A stretch of DNA of 64,000 bases from assembly GCA_039619475.1 (NCBI GenBank), contig CM077115.1, forward strand, positions 31,323,083 through 31,387,082. Direction: 5' to 3'. Each line of letters begins with the position of its first letter. Position 1 is the first letter of the stretch. Position numbers and translations under genes: made by a program. Shown in pieces: positions 46,524 through 57,155 of the stretch. Source of the stretch: Icerya purchasi (lineage: Eukaryota; Arthropoda; Insecta; Hemiptera; Monophlebidae). Under the pieces are notes generated by a model that did no database searches, was not told the DNA's origin, and saw only the letters and a program-made list of their open reading frames with translations.

Positions 46524-49471
46524 GTTGAAATACAAAGTAATCAAAGTAATTTTTGAAATTCGCAAATTGACATTAATTCGGGGCTCCCCTCAAAAGTGCT
46601 TATCAATTTCGACAAAGCTGTCTAATAACGTAAGCGAACGACGATGTTCTCATAATCGCTTAATCATTAATGAATATTTTATAATCTGTAAAAGATAACT
46701 CAGCAGCGAGGCAGATTTAGCTTGTGGAAACGGCAGAGGTAGAATTTGAATCTGTCTGCCGCTTAACAGGACGAGCATGAACGTTAGAAGTTACTGCCGG
46801 TGTGTTAATCGCTTTCAAGTTCAGTCGGGTGAATTAATTTATTATACCACTTTAATATTATTAAATACTCGTATTATTATCTTCCACCGGAAAATTTAAT
46901 ATATCGCCTCGCTTCTCTAATTCAGCGCAAAAGCGTTTATAATGTAATCACAGAGAATTAACGAAATAATAACAGAAATAACACTAATAATACTACGGTG
47001 ACTAAACGATGATAATAATAATAGTTTTAAGTGAATAATATAATCCGAGTGTACTTACCTACATTAATTACCTGATAGAGTAATATCTGACCACCAGAGT
47101 AAACAGAGCGTAAAATATGAAACAAAAAACTACCGCTATCGTGAAAAACATTTTTGATTGAAAGGTTTTTTTTTTTTCTTCTTTGGCGAACTCCCCCAAG
47201 AAAACCTTTTGATCGGAGAAGACATTTAAGTCTTCAACGGCAGCGAGGTTGAATAGAAATGGTTAACATGGGTGACAGCTTTCGATATTCGGAAAATCCT
47301 ACTTTTAAAGAAAGGTTCTGAAAAAAAAAGAACTCGGATTAACAGGTTAGTTTAAAGTTTTTTATTTTGTTTTTCCGATTGATGTACTTTCGATTTTTAT
47401 TTCATATGTTTAAAATAAGAAGATTAGTTTCAGTTTGGAGTTCATCTGTGCTGAAAGTGGTCACATAGTATGAATGCTGGGCCAAAAAAAAAAAAGAAGA
47501 ACAAAGAAACCCCCCTACCCAACGCGATTATTACAGACATCATTAGTACATTTTGAGAAACATTTTACAATAACGTCAGTCGTTATCGGGGGGGCACTAT
47601 TTACCATTTTCCATTCGTATATACCGCGTTCAGTTGGTAGCAATAAAATCGCTCATTATTAAGTACGATAACGCATTCCCATTCACCTTGCAATGTAATC
47701 TGTTATTGAAAGGATAATGATTGGCTCCTGGCTGTCGTATAAATCCTAACGTAATGTTTTTCCGGCCTTTCCGCTCATCGATTCTTCTTTAATATCAACC
47801 CCTCCAAACACCTCACGGTACTTTTAAAATGGCACACGTCTTTCTTACGGGGCGGAGTTGAACCAAAATTCTCCCACTCAGCGAAATTAATAACGGAAAA
47901 TCGAGAGTATTTTTAATTTTCATTGTAGTTGTGTACTAATGAGCTGCATACGTCGACGGTCAGAAGAGTAAAAAATGCTGCAACCTCAACGGTGTAACGA
48001 TAGAAATATCTCATGAAATGCTACTAAACTGAAATGTCGAAAGTTTCGTCATTCGATTTTTTTTATTCATTTTGTATGTCGAAGAAGAAAAAAATTATTT
48101 GCGTAAATTAAATTTTTGAAATAAATATAAGTCAAAAATAAAGATCTTTCGATTGAAGTTAATTTTTCAAACTCGGTGGTATCCAGTAAAAATATTTATT
48201 TTAGCTGCTGAAAATTGACCGAGTGATATAAGTTTTTAAGGGATGGAAAAATAGAACTGCGTTATTCAAAGAAAACAAAAAAATATATATATATATATTA
48301 GTGCACGCATATCGACAGAAAAGCTCTTCGAGTAAGCTTCTAGTGAATATATATTTTATTGCAATGGTCAGAATGTATTCAAAAAAGAAAAAAAAAAGGA
48401 ACAAATACAGAGTTATGGTACGAAGCTTTTGCCTATAGCAATCACGAAGAAATAAAAATCAGACGACATTTAGTAAAATAAATTACATACTCATTTATTG
48501 TTTTTGTTACGGATGGATCTATTTGTTTTACACGTATAAATTTTAATAAATAGCTCATTTTTATTTGCATTTAAAATAATACTATTTAATTCGCGAACAT
48601 TTGGCTCTTTTCAAAACAGATAACCCTGACTAGTGTTCCGGAATAATAATTTGATGGCTGGACCCGTAAAGGTCTGTATGTAACAGCGAAACATTTTGTA
48701 AAATATTCATTACACACTAGTCTAAAAAATAAAATTTCTATCTACTCGTAGGAGGTGGAGGGGACGTAATAACCGCGTAAATACTCGAGCGTATTTTATT
48801 TAATTTTTCTTTTAGGCTTGAACAATATAGAGTTCATTTTTTGGCCAGCAGGCTAAATTTTATAACTCGTTTTAATATCGAGTAATAATAACTTTTTTAC
48901 CGAGTAGGATAATGTAAAAGAAATTTTCGAAAACAACCATTGCCAGCGGAACAATGTTTTATTATATACTTCGAATGACGTCAACTATAATCTTTTATTA
49001 TTTAATCTTTTGTGTCAGTGATATTTACGATATTAGTCGAAAATACGAAATCATCTACACGTCTTCACTGCGTCAAGCAATTCTCTCTGTTTTCCAGTTA
49101 AGTATAAGCCAGTTTGCGACGGCTTATCCGACAGGAAAACATTATCTTCAAATGGAAGGGGCATCAAAGTAAACCGCGATTCTTTTATTTACTCGGACGG
49201 CTTCATTTTTGCGTTAGGGAAATTCTCTGTTTCCCGGTTTTAAATATAAGCCAGTCTCAGACAGCTTACAACGGAGTGAAAAGTTCTCTACGAACAGAAT
49301 CGGTTACTTAAATCTTTACATTAACGTTTAACGTTTGTTTCACGATCCCTACTGTGTGGTTGTACTATCTATTATTTCCTGCGAGTATACAATGATTCCG
49401 AAAAAAGGACCTCGCTTTAATAGCGGAGGTGAAGTTTGACCAAATATAAATCGGCTATATTTCGATACAGT
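45736..49471. other. Unassigned stretch
   Basis: No gene or transposon protein is visible over 3.7 kb. A (TTA)n microsatellite lies at 46,492-46,522, a T run at 47,167-47,177 and a (TA)n tract at about 48,281-48,299. Open frames around 49,114-49,311 have no recognised motif. The stretch from about 46,560 to 48,000 may be unique sequence. Confidence 0.5.
46492..46522. repeat. (TTA)n microsatellite
   Basis: About ten uninterrupted trinucleotide units. Confidence 0.95.
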
Positions 49472-50257
49472 GATGTATTTCGGTCATCGCGATAGCTTAG
49501 TTGCTAGAGCGCTTGACTTACGTTACGGAGGTCACGGGTTCGATCCCGGGTTACGACAGAACTTATTACAAAGAATTCAATTAAATTCTTCTTTCTGCGC
49601 TTGGTGGCACTTTCTGCTCCATTCTCTACGGTCCTCGGCGTCCTCTACCCCAACACTGACTTCCACCACGTCGTTGTTGACGGAGTCTATCCACCGTCTT
49701 CTCGGTTTTCCTCGTGGTCGCTTTCCTCCACGGTTATAATCCATTAACATCCTCACAAGGCTATTGTCTGCTTTTCTCATGGTGAGAAGACCGTACCATC
49801 GGAGTCTCGTTTCCCGTAATTTCAAACGTACAGGTGCAACTCCTATACGCCCCCTTGTTATCCGCGTTTTTAATATGGTCGACGAGTGTGTGCCCAAGAG
49901 ACCAGCGTAATATTTTCATTTCAGCCACATGAAATTTTTGTTCCATTTTTGTGGTTGTCGCCCAGCATTCACCTCATTAAATTCGTTAATAATCACGCGG
50001 AAGGCAATGGTAAACCAGCACGTAATATGCGCGCTAGGTCAGTACACAGCAGACACACACATGTAACTGCACACTTGTATATCGATAAATCAAGCGATTA
50101 CTAATCAGTTCCGAATGAAGTCTAGCGCTTGTACACTCGCGTTGCATAATTGCCTGCTACACAACCTATAATATCGGTACAGCTGAAAATGTACGAATAG
50201 GTCGCGCCAACGCGCTATGTAGCATACGGCACCTAAAGAAGAAGAGAGATGTATTTC
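49472..50257 (+). mobile_element. SINE family A with target duplication and nested LINE insertion
   Basis: The SINE spans 49,482-50,247 and is flanked by the direct repeat GATGTATTTC (49,472-49,481 and 50,248-50,257). The head has an A box (TAGCTTAGTTG) and the B box GGGTTCGATCCC. The body carries GGAAGGCAATGGTAAACCA and GCGCGCTAGGTCAGTACACA, and it ends AACGCGCTATGTAGCATACG, GGCACC and an AAG repeat. A 387-base RTE fragment with its own duplication interrupts the body at 49,589-49,975. Without it the SINE is about 370 bases, close to the 378 bases of the copy at 30,593. The perfect target repeat and good promoter boxes suggest a relatively young copy. Confidence 0.95.
49589..49975 (-). mobile_element. 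5'-truncated RTE LINE fragment nested in the SINE
   Basis: The fragment is flanked by the 9-base direct repeat ATTAAATTC (49,580-49,588 and 49,976-49,984). On the minus strand one frame reads MEQKFHVAEMKILRWSLGHT and DHIKN. After one frameshift it reads RGRIGVAPVRLKLRETRLRW, then RPRGKPRRRWIDSVNND. This is the classic C-terminal end of RTE-type LINEs (family: ..AEM+.LRW..G.+..D+I+N..I....GV.P...K.RE.RLRWYGH...RP.GRP+.RW.D...D). The protein stops a few bases before the repeat, so nearly the whole insert is coding sequence with a very short 3' UTR, as expected for RTE. Confidence 0.92.
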
Positions 50258-50280
50258 TGGTTCATTTAAGGACGAATGAG

Positions 50281-50535
50281 ATAGCACGATAGCCTAGTGG
50301 TTAGTGCGCTTGACTACTAGATCGGAGGTCACGGGTTCGTGTCTGGTTTCTCAGGTATGTATATGAAATCTGAAATTGAATATTGGTTATAGCAGAAAAA
50401 TCCGAGAAAGTAAAGGCGGCCAAGAGAAGGGAACCGACCGCCTTATCCCCCCTCATTAGCGTCGTTAGGCTTTGCACACTGTGAATCTTAACTGCGCAAT
50501 CCACGATACCTCATCGATTATCTGCGGTACTCACA
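50281..50535 (+). mobile_element. SINE family B (tRNA-derived)
   Basis: The head reads GCACGATAGCCTAGTGGTTA, with the A box TAGCCTAGTGG, and GGTCACGGGTTCGTGTCTGG contains a slightly altered B box. The body has GAGAAAGTAAAGGCGGCC, GGGAACCGACCGCCTTAT, GTTAGGCTTTGCACACTGTG and CTTAACTGCGCAAT. The middle differs from the copies at 16,556 and 40,451, so it may be a subfamily. It begins only about 35 bases after the SINE-A insertion. No clear target duplication was found. Confidence 0.8.
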
Positions 50536-51750
50536 TTAATATAAGGCAGAATTAGAATCTCAAATTATTCAGGTAAATACACGGCTTATAAAATCGAAAT
50601 AATAAAAAAGTATGTAAATGAACCGTTCTCCGATTTCTCATTATAATACGGACAGATTTTTTTCATTATCGTTAACTCTGTTATAAATCCCGCCCCGGTG
50701 TATACATCATTGTGAACGTAACCGGTTTTTGGTTCGGCTTCCGTTTATCATTTTTCCACCCTCTGCTACGGCGCTAATCGGCACCAACGATAGGATGGAA
50801 AAAATTCAATTGTTGCCTAATAAAAAATTTTAACTTTAAATTCTGAAATTTAAATAAACGGTACCCCTTTAATCTACGCGTTTCGAAATGCAGAAATTAT
50901 TGCAACAGCCTAGAGTTCCGTCGAAACACAGCTGGTGTTCGTTGGTTGTTTTTTTTTCGTTTCCGAATTAATTAGACTTTTTTCAAAGAACGCATCGGGA
51001 GCTGGCTCGAACGCATCGCTTACGAGAGGCTGTTATCTTGGGCGAAATGACGGCGAAATTCGAATTCTAAATATTTTTCCAGCATTCAAAATGCATCACA
51101 TGGAAACTGCGTTTGACAATTTCATAAAATAGCGCACCGGGCCGCGGTTAGCCCTTTACAGAACAATGCGCTATTGTCGAAACTGTAACGCAGTCAGCAA
51201 AATGAAAATATTTCCAAGCACCTCCGTTGCACACACGAGAAAGCGAAAGTGCTGACTGGGTAAGTTGAGTTCCGTGTAAAAGAACTTTAAAACAAATCTC
51301 GTAGGCGAACGCCAACATATGTAAGCCCCAGCTTTCGTAATATTTAATATACGCATTTGCAATGAGCTGTATCAATACGGGCGAAGCAAAGATATATACT
51401 CTATCTGCAAGTTGGAATTTACAGCGCCGCGACTGCGTGCACGCAAAAATACCCCAGATGCGAACATTCTCATTTTAGTTACGTCACTTCCATGTGCGAC
51501 ATTCCACTATCCGGCATTCCGTTGAATTTTGTTCTTCTAAAAACAACAGAAACGCTACATTGTACGGAACTGTTCAATTTTTAAGCAAATTCATCGCAAC
51601 CGAAAGCTGCATGATGTTAACGATAGCGGTAATATTTTCTCGAAATCGAATTTCACTTATTCCAGAAATGGCGAATAATATTTGCGCACATTACGCTAGT
51701 GAGGTTACTTTTTCTGGTTTCTCGCAACCATCGATCCGCCGCCAGCAGTA
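50536..51750. other. Unassigned stretch
   Basis: No gene or repeat family is recognised. The open frame at 51,494-51,895 runs into the putative transposon below and shows no known motif. Confidence 0.5.
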
Positions 51751-51751
51751 C

Positions 51752-52405
51752 CAGTGGCGTATCGACGGGTGGGGGGATAGGGCACATTTCTCCCTCCAAA
51801 GAACCAAAGCCTCTATGAAAAAATTTGTTATAACAGAGAAACTTAATTTATATGCTATAAAAGATTTGTATGAATTTTACACCTATGGATTTTAATAATT
51901 AATATTTAATACTTATTAATGTTTCTTTTTTATTCAATTTTAAAAACACAACTGTCGTCGATCTTTTTCCATTTTTATTTATTTTTTATTTTTATTTTGT
52001 AATTTTAATAAAAAATAGTAGTTCAATGAGAAATGTATATATATTTAAACTTCCTCATGGGGACAAAGAGAAATCGGGATCGTATTACTAACAAAAATAA
52101 AAAAGAAGTAAAGTGTCTAATATAAGAAATACTATCTTCCTTACTATTTCTAAACTACCATATTTAAGGTATAATTTTACGATTTCATTTTACTTTTCAC
52201 CCCTAAGTATAAAACACAAAAGTTAAATTAAAAATTGTAATAATTACACGTATTTTTAAAACACATTTTTATGAATTTCTATACTATTTGTGATTTTCTT
52301 TATGAAACAAGGGGGGTATTTCTCGAATCTACTGCCTTATATAATGCCCCCCCCCCGCGTGACGCAAAATGTCTTACTGGACCGCCCCCATGGGTGGTAC
52401 AGTTT
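51752..52405. mobile_element. Possible degenerate hAT-like non-autonomous element
   Basis: The left side starts CAGTGGCGTATCGACGGGTG and runs into a G-rich stretch. The right side, read inward on the minus strand, has CCATGGGGGCGGTCC, TTTTGCGTCACGCG and a G run. The order of CAGTGGCG, a G run and a GCGG-TCC block is typical of the ends of some hAT elements. The right terminal few bases do not match well and no 8-bp direct repeat was found. The interior is AT-rich and non-coding. Confidence 0.3.
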
Positions 52406-52805
52406 AGTATAAACTATGGAACATGATTCTATACTTTTATTTACGACATTAAAATTTTCTTCTAGAAATCGACGATAAAAATGGATAAATAATATTGCAG
52501 AACATAAGGCGAGACTGCTTGCAATAATCTAATAGAATGATACGTTTTCCGATGAAACCTCGTATCTAGAACTTAACTAGTATGAAACAGAACGCATTTC
52601 TATAGTCCGATTTGATTATTTGATCTAAGTCATTTTCAGGAATTCTCTTTAGAAGTTCCGTTATTTTATGTTCTCTATAAAGCTTTGTTGTTTCGTTAAT
52701 TCGACCAAGTGCGCCGCTTAGCAGATAAAACCAAAGCCAGCGGTAGTGCACGTCGCTTATCGCGGTTCGATCTTATCTCGATCGACGCACGCCGTGCCAT
52801 ATCTT

Positions 52806-54290
52806 CAAAAAAAAAATAAATAAATATTAAAACGCCAATGCCATTGACCCAACGACGAGAAAAGCTAAGCTGAAAAACTAGACGGTCATTGACGCAACAA
52901 AGGACAACAGTGAAACCACCACACAGAAGATGAAGGAAAAGAGAGGATAAAGGAAACTCTATAGAGAGCAGGGAGACCTAATGTCAAAAGCTGGCCGTAT
53001 AAAATGGAGCATTCATCGAGAAGAGCAGGACACTAGAAGAAAATGTGATCAGCATCGCATATACAAAGAGCATCATAATCGTGAAGAGGGCAATAGGGAA
53101 ACGGCGACAGAGGAAATTGTAAGCGTGAAGAGGGGACTAGGCAATAATTTTGATCCGGAGACGAATTAGTGAGAAAATAGAGAAACGACGACTGAAAGGA
53201 ATAGAATGGAACCGAGACCGAGAACGAGGAATAGACTGAATAAGGCGATAATCCGAATGACGATTAGAAAATGGAAAGGGATAAATGTCCCGGCAAGGTA
53301 TGGCGTGATTGAAGGTGGAGATAAAGAAAGGATATCTGAAGAAGGGAAATAGTTGAAGAATGAATCAAGGCGGGTAGCAGAACGAGCTTCTTCAGTTACG
53401 AAATTTCCGTCTATTTCGGAATAACTGGAGATCCAAAAAACGATCAATATGAATAGGCTTTGAAGATAGCAGAGATTTTTCGAAACGCTACTTTACACTT
53501 TTCGTTCCACCAGAGCGAGGAGGCATAAAAAGAAGAGCGACCGTGCGTGCGCAATATCAGGAAGAAATGCAAAGAGAGCAGAGTCTAGAGTTTGAGTGAA
53601 AAGATCGTAGCAGAAGAAGGAATCAGGAACATCAGAAATAGAAGAGAAAGAGAAGAATCCACAAAGGAACGAACTTTAGTCCTCAATCAGTTTTAGAAAG
53701 AAGCCAAACACGGAAGAGTGTAGAGGCTTGAAAATCTTAGGTGGGAGCATATCATTAAGTGTGCGCAGAATGGGGACACGATCGCTGACAAAAGTGCTTT
53801 CGAGAGTCCTCCAGGAGCACATAAAAGACCAAGACTGGGAGAGGAGAACGAGAGATCTACTGAACTGGAAAAAGATGGATGCTTAAAGAGGGTAGGAGAC
53901 CGATCATTAAGAAGAATAAGATGATGGTTCGGAATGAGATTTTCAAAAATCAAACCATTATGCTCAGCAGAGGAAAGTGAGTATATTCCAGTCAACTCTA
54001 ATGATGAAGGGTTCAGATAAATATGAAAGAAATAAGAGAGGACGAAGATTAGAGAGGTTGGAATTGCGAGGGTTATACACGCGAGCAATGTGTAAAGGAT
54101 TCGGGAGGAAGATTGGAAATGTGAACCATGTTAGGCGGATTAGGATAGGGAGGAGGAAGACATGGGATGTCGTTCGACAGGTAGGATAGATCGCATCTAA
54201 TAAGAATGACAACGTCACCGTAACCATCCACACGATCTGACCGAATTAAAGAATAGCCTTTGAGACGTAGAGACGAGGAATTGAATTTAA
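52806..54290 (-). mobile_element. Pyrimidine-rich LINE with the reverse transcriptase deleted
   Basis: The minus strand starts with an APE-type endonuclease: SLRLKGYSLIRSDRVDGYGD, then FENLIPNHHLILLNDRSPTL and SFSSSVDLSFSSPSL (in the family, ..LLNDGSPT....S.S.IDL). The linker before RT follows (GGTKSV..KW-type, in broken frames). It then jumps near 53,440 directly to the last RNase H motif (WISSYSEIDGNFVTEEARSA) and FPSSDILSLS, a block identical to the copy at 1,084. The 3' end has GTTGGGTCAATGGC and an A-rich tail near 52,808-52,825, again like that copy. All of RT and most of RNase H are absent, so an internal deletion has occurred. Several stops are present. Confidence 0.8.
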
Positions 54291-54724
54291 ATAGGTGTTG
54301 TCATTTTCGTTGAAATAAGAGAAAACGTAGTGGAAAAAAAAGGGGTTAAATCTCAAAATAAAATAAAACTGGGCTAATAACGTCTCAAGATGCTCGTAAA
54401 GTTATGTTAAAAGCTAGTCGATATAAAAATCTATTTGGAAAAACGCCGCGAGCCTATTGTGATTTCCCGAAAGAAAACAATTCCACGAAATTATTCAGCA
54501 AACGAAAAATAAAAAAATTAGACCACCAAAGCATAACGAAAATACTTTTCAATCTCGAAGTAGAATAAAATATAGTCGAATAATTTTTACGCGCAAAAAA
54601 AACAACAAAAAATAACCTAAATCGGATACAATTTAGCGTGCAAAATTACGACTAAAAGAGATACGAATAAAAAGCAAAGCTCTGTCGTATTCGACATTGA
54701 ATCGGAGTCTGTTTAAAAGCGCCG

Positions 54725-54790
54725 TTCAAAAAATTCAAAAAATTCAAAAAATTCATAAAATTCAAAAAATTCAAAAAATTCAAAAAATTT
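54725..54790. repeat. Short minisatellite of TTCAAAAAA-like units
   Basis: Seven or so tandem units of about 9-10 bases, one with a T substitution. Confidence 0.9.
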
Positions 54791-55259
54791 CTTGGCACAT
54801 CCCATGCACGTCACCGCATAATCAATTTGATTGCAATTCCGGTTGTTTCGTAATCGCTAGCGGGCTGAAATAATAAAAAATTAAAACAACCATACCGAGA
54901 ACTTTACAAAAATTTAATCGAAAACCGTATTTAGTGTTTTCGATTAGGCTATTTTTACGAGAGAATGCTCATACATTTCCCAAGTATCCCATGAACTAAT
55001 AGAAATAACTCTGCATTTTAACGTGTAATTTCGTTCATTTCCGAAATCACTGAAGTTTAATGTGTATTATGAAATTGTTACGTCACGGAAAGTGTCCAAA
55101 AATCAAATGATCCTATTTAAGTACTGGAGGGGAAAATTCAAACGTAAAAAATAAAAGCGCCGCTAGTTGAACGGAAAAAAAAAAAAAATTAATATACAAG
55201 TAAATATGATGGTATTTAGAACTAAAAGGTTACAAAATTGTTATAATTTGAACTATATA

Positions 55260-55452
55260 AATGCTACTGTTCTCTATATTGACTTCAGTGTGATTTAGAA
55301 TTTGTTCTAATCACATTACTATGTGTTGTTTTTCACAAGTTTTAGCTGATGATGGGCTACGCTCCGAAACGTTTCTTAGTATAATCGTTTGTACATTTAA
55401 ATTGGTTATACTTGGATTTATTACAATTTAATAAAAAAAAAAAAAAAAAAAC
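55260..55452 (+). repeat. Single-arm relative of the 31,907 fold-back
   Basis: The stretch TGTGTTGTTTTTCACAAGTT, followed by TTAGCTGATGATGGGC and CCGAAACGTTTC, resembles the arms of the fold-back at 31,907-32,131, which has TGTGTTGTTAGCTGATGAT. It ends in an A run (about 55,432-55,450). Only one arm is present. Similar GATGAT...GAAACG sequences occur in many arthropod dispersed repeats. Confidence 0.5.
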
Positions 55453-55593
55453 CAACAAAAACACGAGATTATATTTCAAATAATATTCCTTTTCATAATT
55501 TTATCATCGATTAATTTCAGAGTGAGAATACTACATTTCAACTGCTGCATTTTTGGAAAATACATTTGGAGAATAAAACGATCAGCGATTAAA

Positions 55594-55595
<2 letters not shown>

Positions 55596-55626
<31 letters not shown>
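55596..55626. repeat. (ATT)n microsatellite
   Basis: About ten tandem ATT units. Confidence 0.95.
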
Positions 55627-55630
<4 letters not shown>

Positions 55631-56670
55631 GGTGTAATACTTCATTATGAACGATATTTCACTAAACAATTTTTTATTTTAACGCTAAATCAGTTCACCG
55701 AGGTCATCTTTTTTTTTTTTTTTTTTTTTTTGGTGCAAATTACAAAATGTTGTTAGATTATTTATATCCTCCCACTTTTTTAAACAAATAAACACATATC
55801 CTTTTTTGTGGTGATGGGAGAACTTATTTTCCGGGCAATTCCATTAAACGTGTTTCTTAACATAGTGCAATTTTTTTAACGATTTTCGTGATAACTTTTG
55901 GAATTAAGAAATAATAGTAGAAACGCCGCACACAGAATATTCGATACCATTTATAAAATGTTTAATTTTAATTTTAACGGTATACTGTCCTAAAAAATTA
56001 TAAGAATTTTAAAATAAATGCGGAGATTGATCGGCGTTCTCATCCACAGAAATCACTGAATATTAGCGTCTCTTTAAAGCGGCAACAGCCGAGATATATC
56101 GCGGCAAATTTGCTAATTGAATTGAAATAGGGCTTAATTTTCGAGTAAATAGATGAGTCAACCGCAGCGCAGTAGTACTCAGAAGTTTAGGGCAGTTAAT
56201 ATATATATATATATAAATCGATACACACGAGTAAACAACTTTCGTAATAAACTTTTTTTTGGCTTGCAGGACGGAAAAGAGCGTAATTCTTTTTTGTCTG
56301 TTTTTATTCATTTTTTGCTCGTTGAATATATTTACGGCGTTCAACTGCTACACGCGTACGCTGAAAATTATAAAATAGTAGCATTAAAGCCTACACAGAA
56401 AGATGGACGAAGCGAGTTTGACTCGGACTAGTAAAGCAGACGAAACATGGCCTCCGGCAATTGTAGCAGTCTGCGAACAGAAAGTGCACGTAATTAGCAA
56501 CAACGGCCTAAAATAATTACGAAAGAACTAGGCCTCTACCCGTACCTGGTTAAGCGCCGAAAATTCTGTGAAAATTCCAGACACTCTAGCCGCACACTGT
56601 CAGCGTTCGGTGCTTTGTCACAGCTTGAAGGGATGGAACAGAGTCTTTCCTTTCTTTTTTATTCTTTGAT

Positions 56671-56689
56671 GGGGGGGGGGGGGGGGGGG
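56671..56689 (+). repeat. Poly-G run
   Basis: Nineteen consecutive G in an otherwise AT-rich region; it could form a G-quadruplex or be a sequencing-length artefact. Confidence 0.95.
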
Positions 56690-57009
56690 CGATAACAAAA
56701 ATCCTATTCTCAGAAGCAATATAGGGAGGATAAAGAATCAAATAGTGTATTTAGATGTAAATAAAACCCAGTAGAACAGCCAGTTATTAGAAAAGAGCAT
56801 TAGGACGACAGGAACGCGAAATAGTTCTAAATTCTGTACATTTTTACCGGCTGCCGTAGACGGAAGTTATGAAATCGGTTCGTTGCGTTGCGCTCGTGTG
56901 TTACTTAAGAGGGAATGTGTTACGGGATTTAATTTGAATATAGTCAAACACAATCTTTTTAAATACCCTTAGCGTGATGGTTAAAGATAATTTTAAACTT
57001 TTGTGAATT

Positions 57010-57155
57010 AATGAATCAAACTAAAACTACACAGAAATTATAATTATATATTATACTCGTATTATTTATAACAGCAAGACATGTTGTCTTGCTGTTATAA
57101 ATAATACGAGTATAATATTACATAATTATAATTTCTGTTTAGTTTTATTCACATT
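57010..57155. repeat. Near-perfect palindrome with a 3-base spacer
   Basis: The arms 57,010-57,081 and 57,085-57,155 pair around the spacer TGT at 57,082-57,084. The inner 35 bases or so are perfect (AACAGCAAGACA pairs with TGTCTTGCTGTT, then AATAATACGAGTATAATA). A few indels occur further out (CTAAAACTACACAG versus CTGTTTAG). It has no coding capacity and no transposon-type ends that I recognise. Confidence 0.9.

Larger units (their letters stand above)
54291..57009. other. Unassigned with simple repeats and a GCTGATGAT-type repeat
   Basis: No gene is visible. Features inside: a (TTCAAAAAA)-type minisatellite at 54,725-54,790, a fold-back-related repeat at about 55,260-55,450, an (ATT)n tract at 55,596-55,626, T runs at 55,711-55,731, a TA tract at about 56,200-56,216, and a run of 19 G at 56,671-56,689. 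Confidence 0.5.

Noticed and set aside
49482..49560. tRNA gene on the plus strand
   Set aside because: The head is part of the SINE-A unit flanked by target duplications.
53977..54189. Plus-strand open frame rich in Arg and Gly
   Set aside because: It is the antisense of the endonuclease of the minus-strand LINE.
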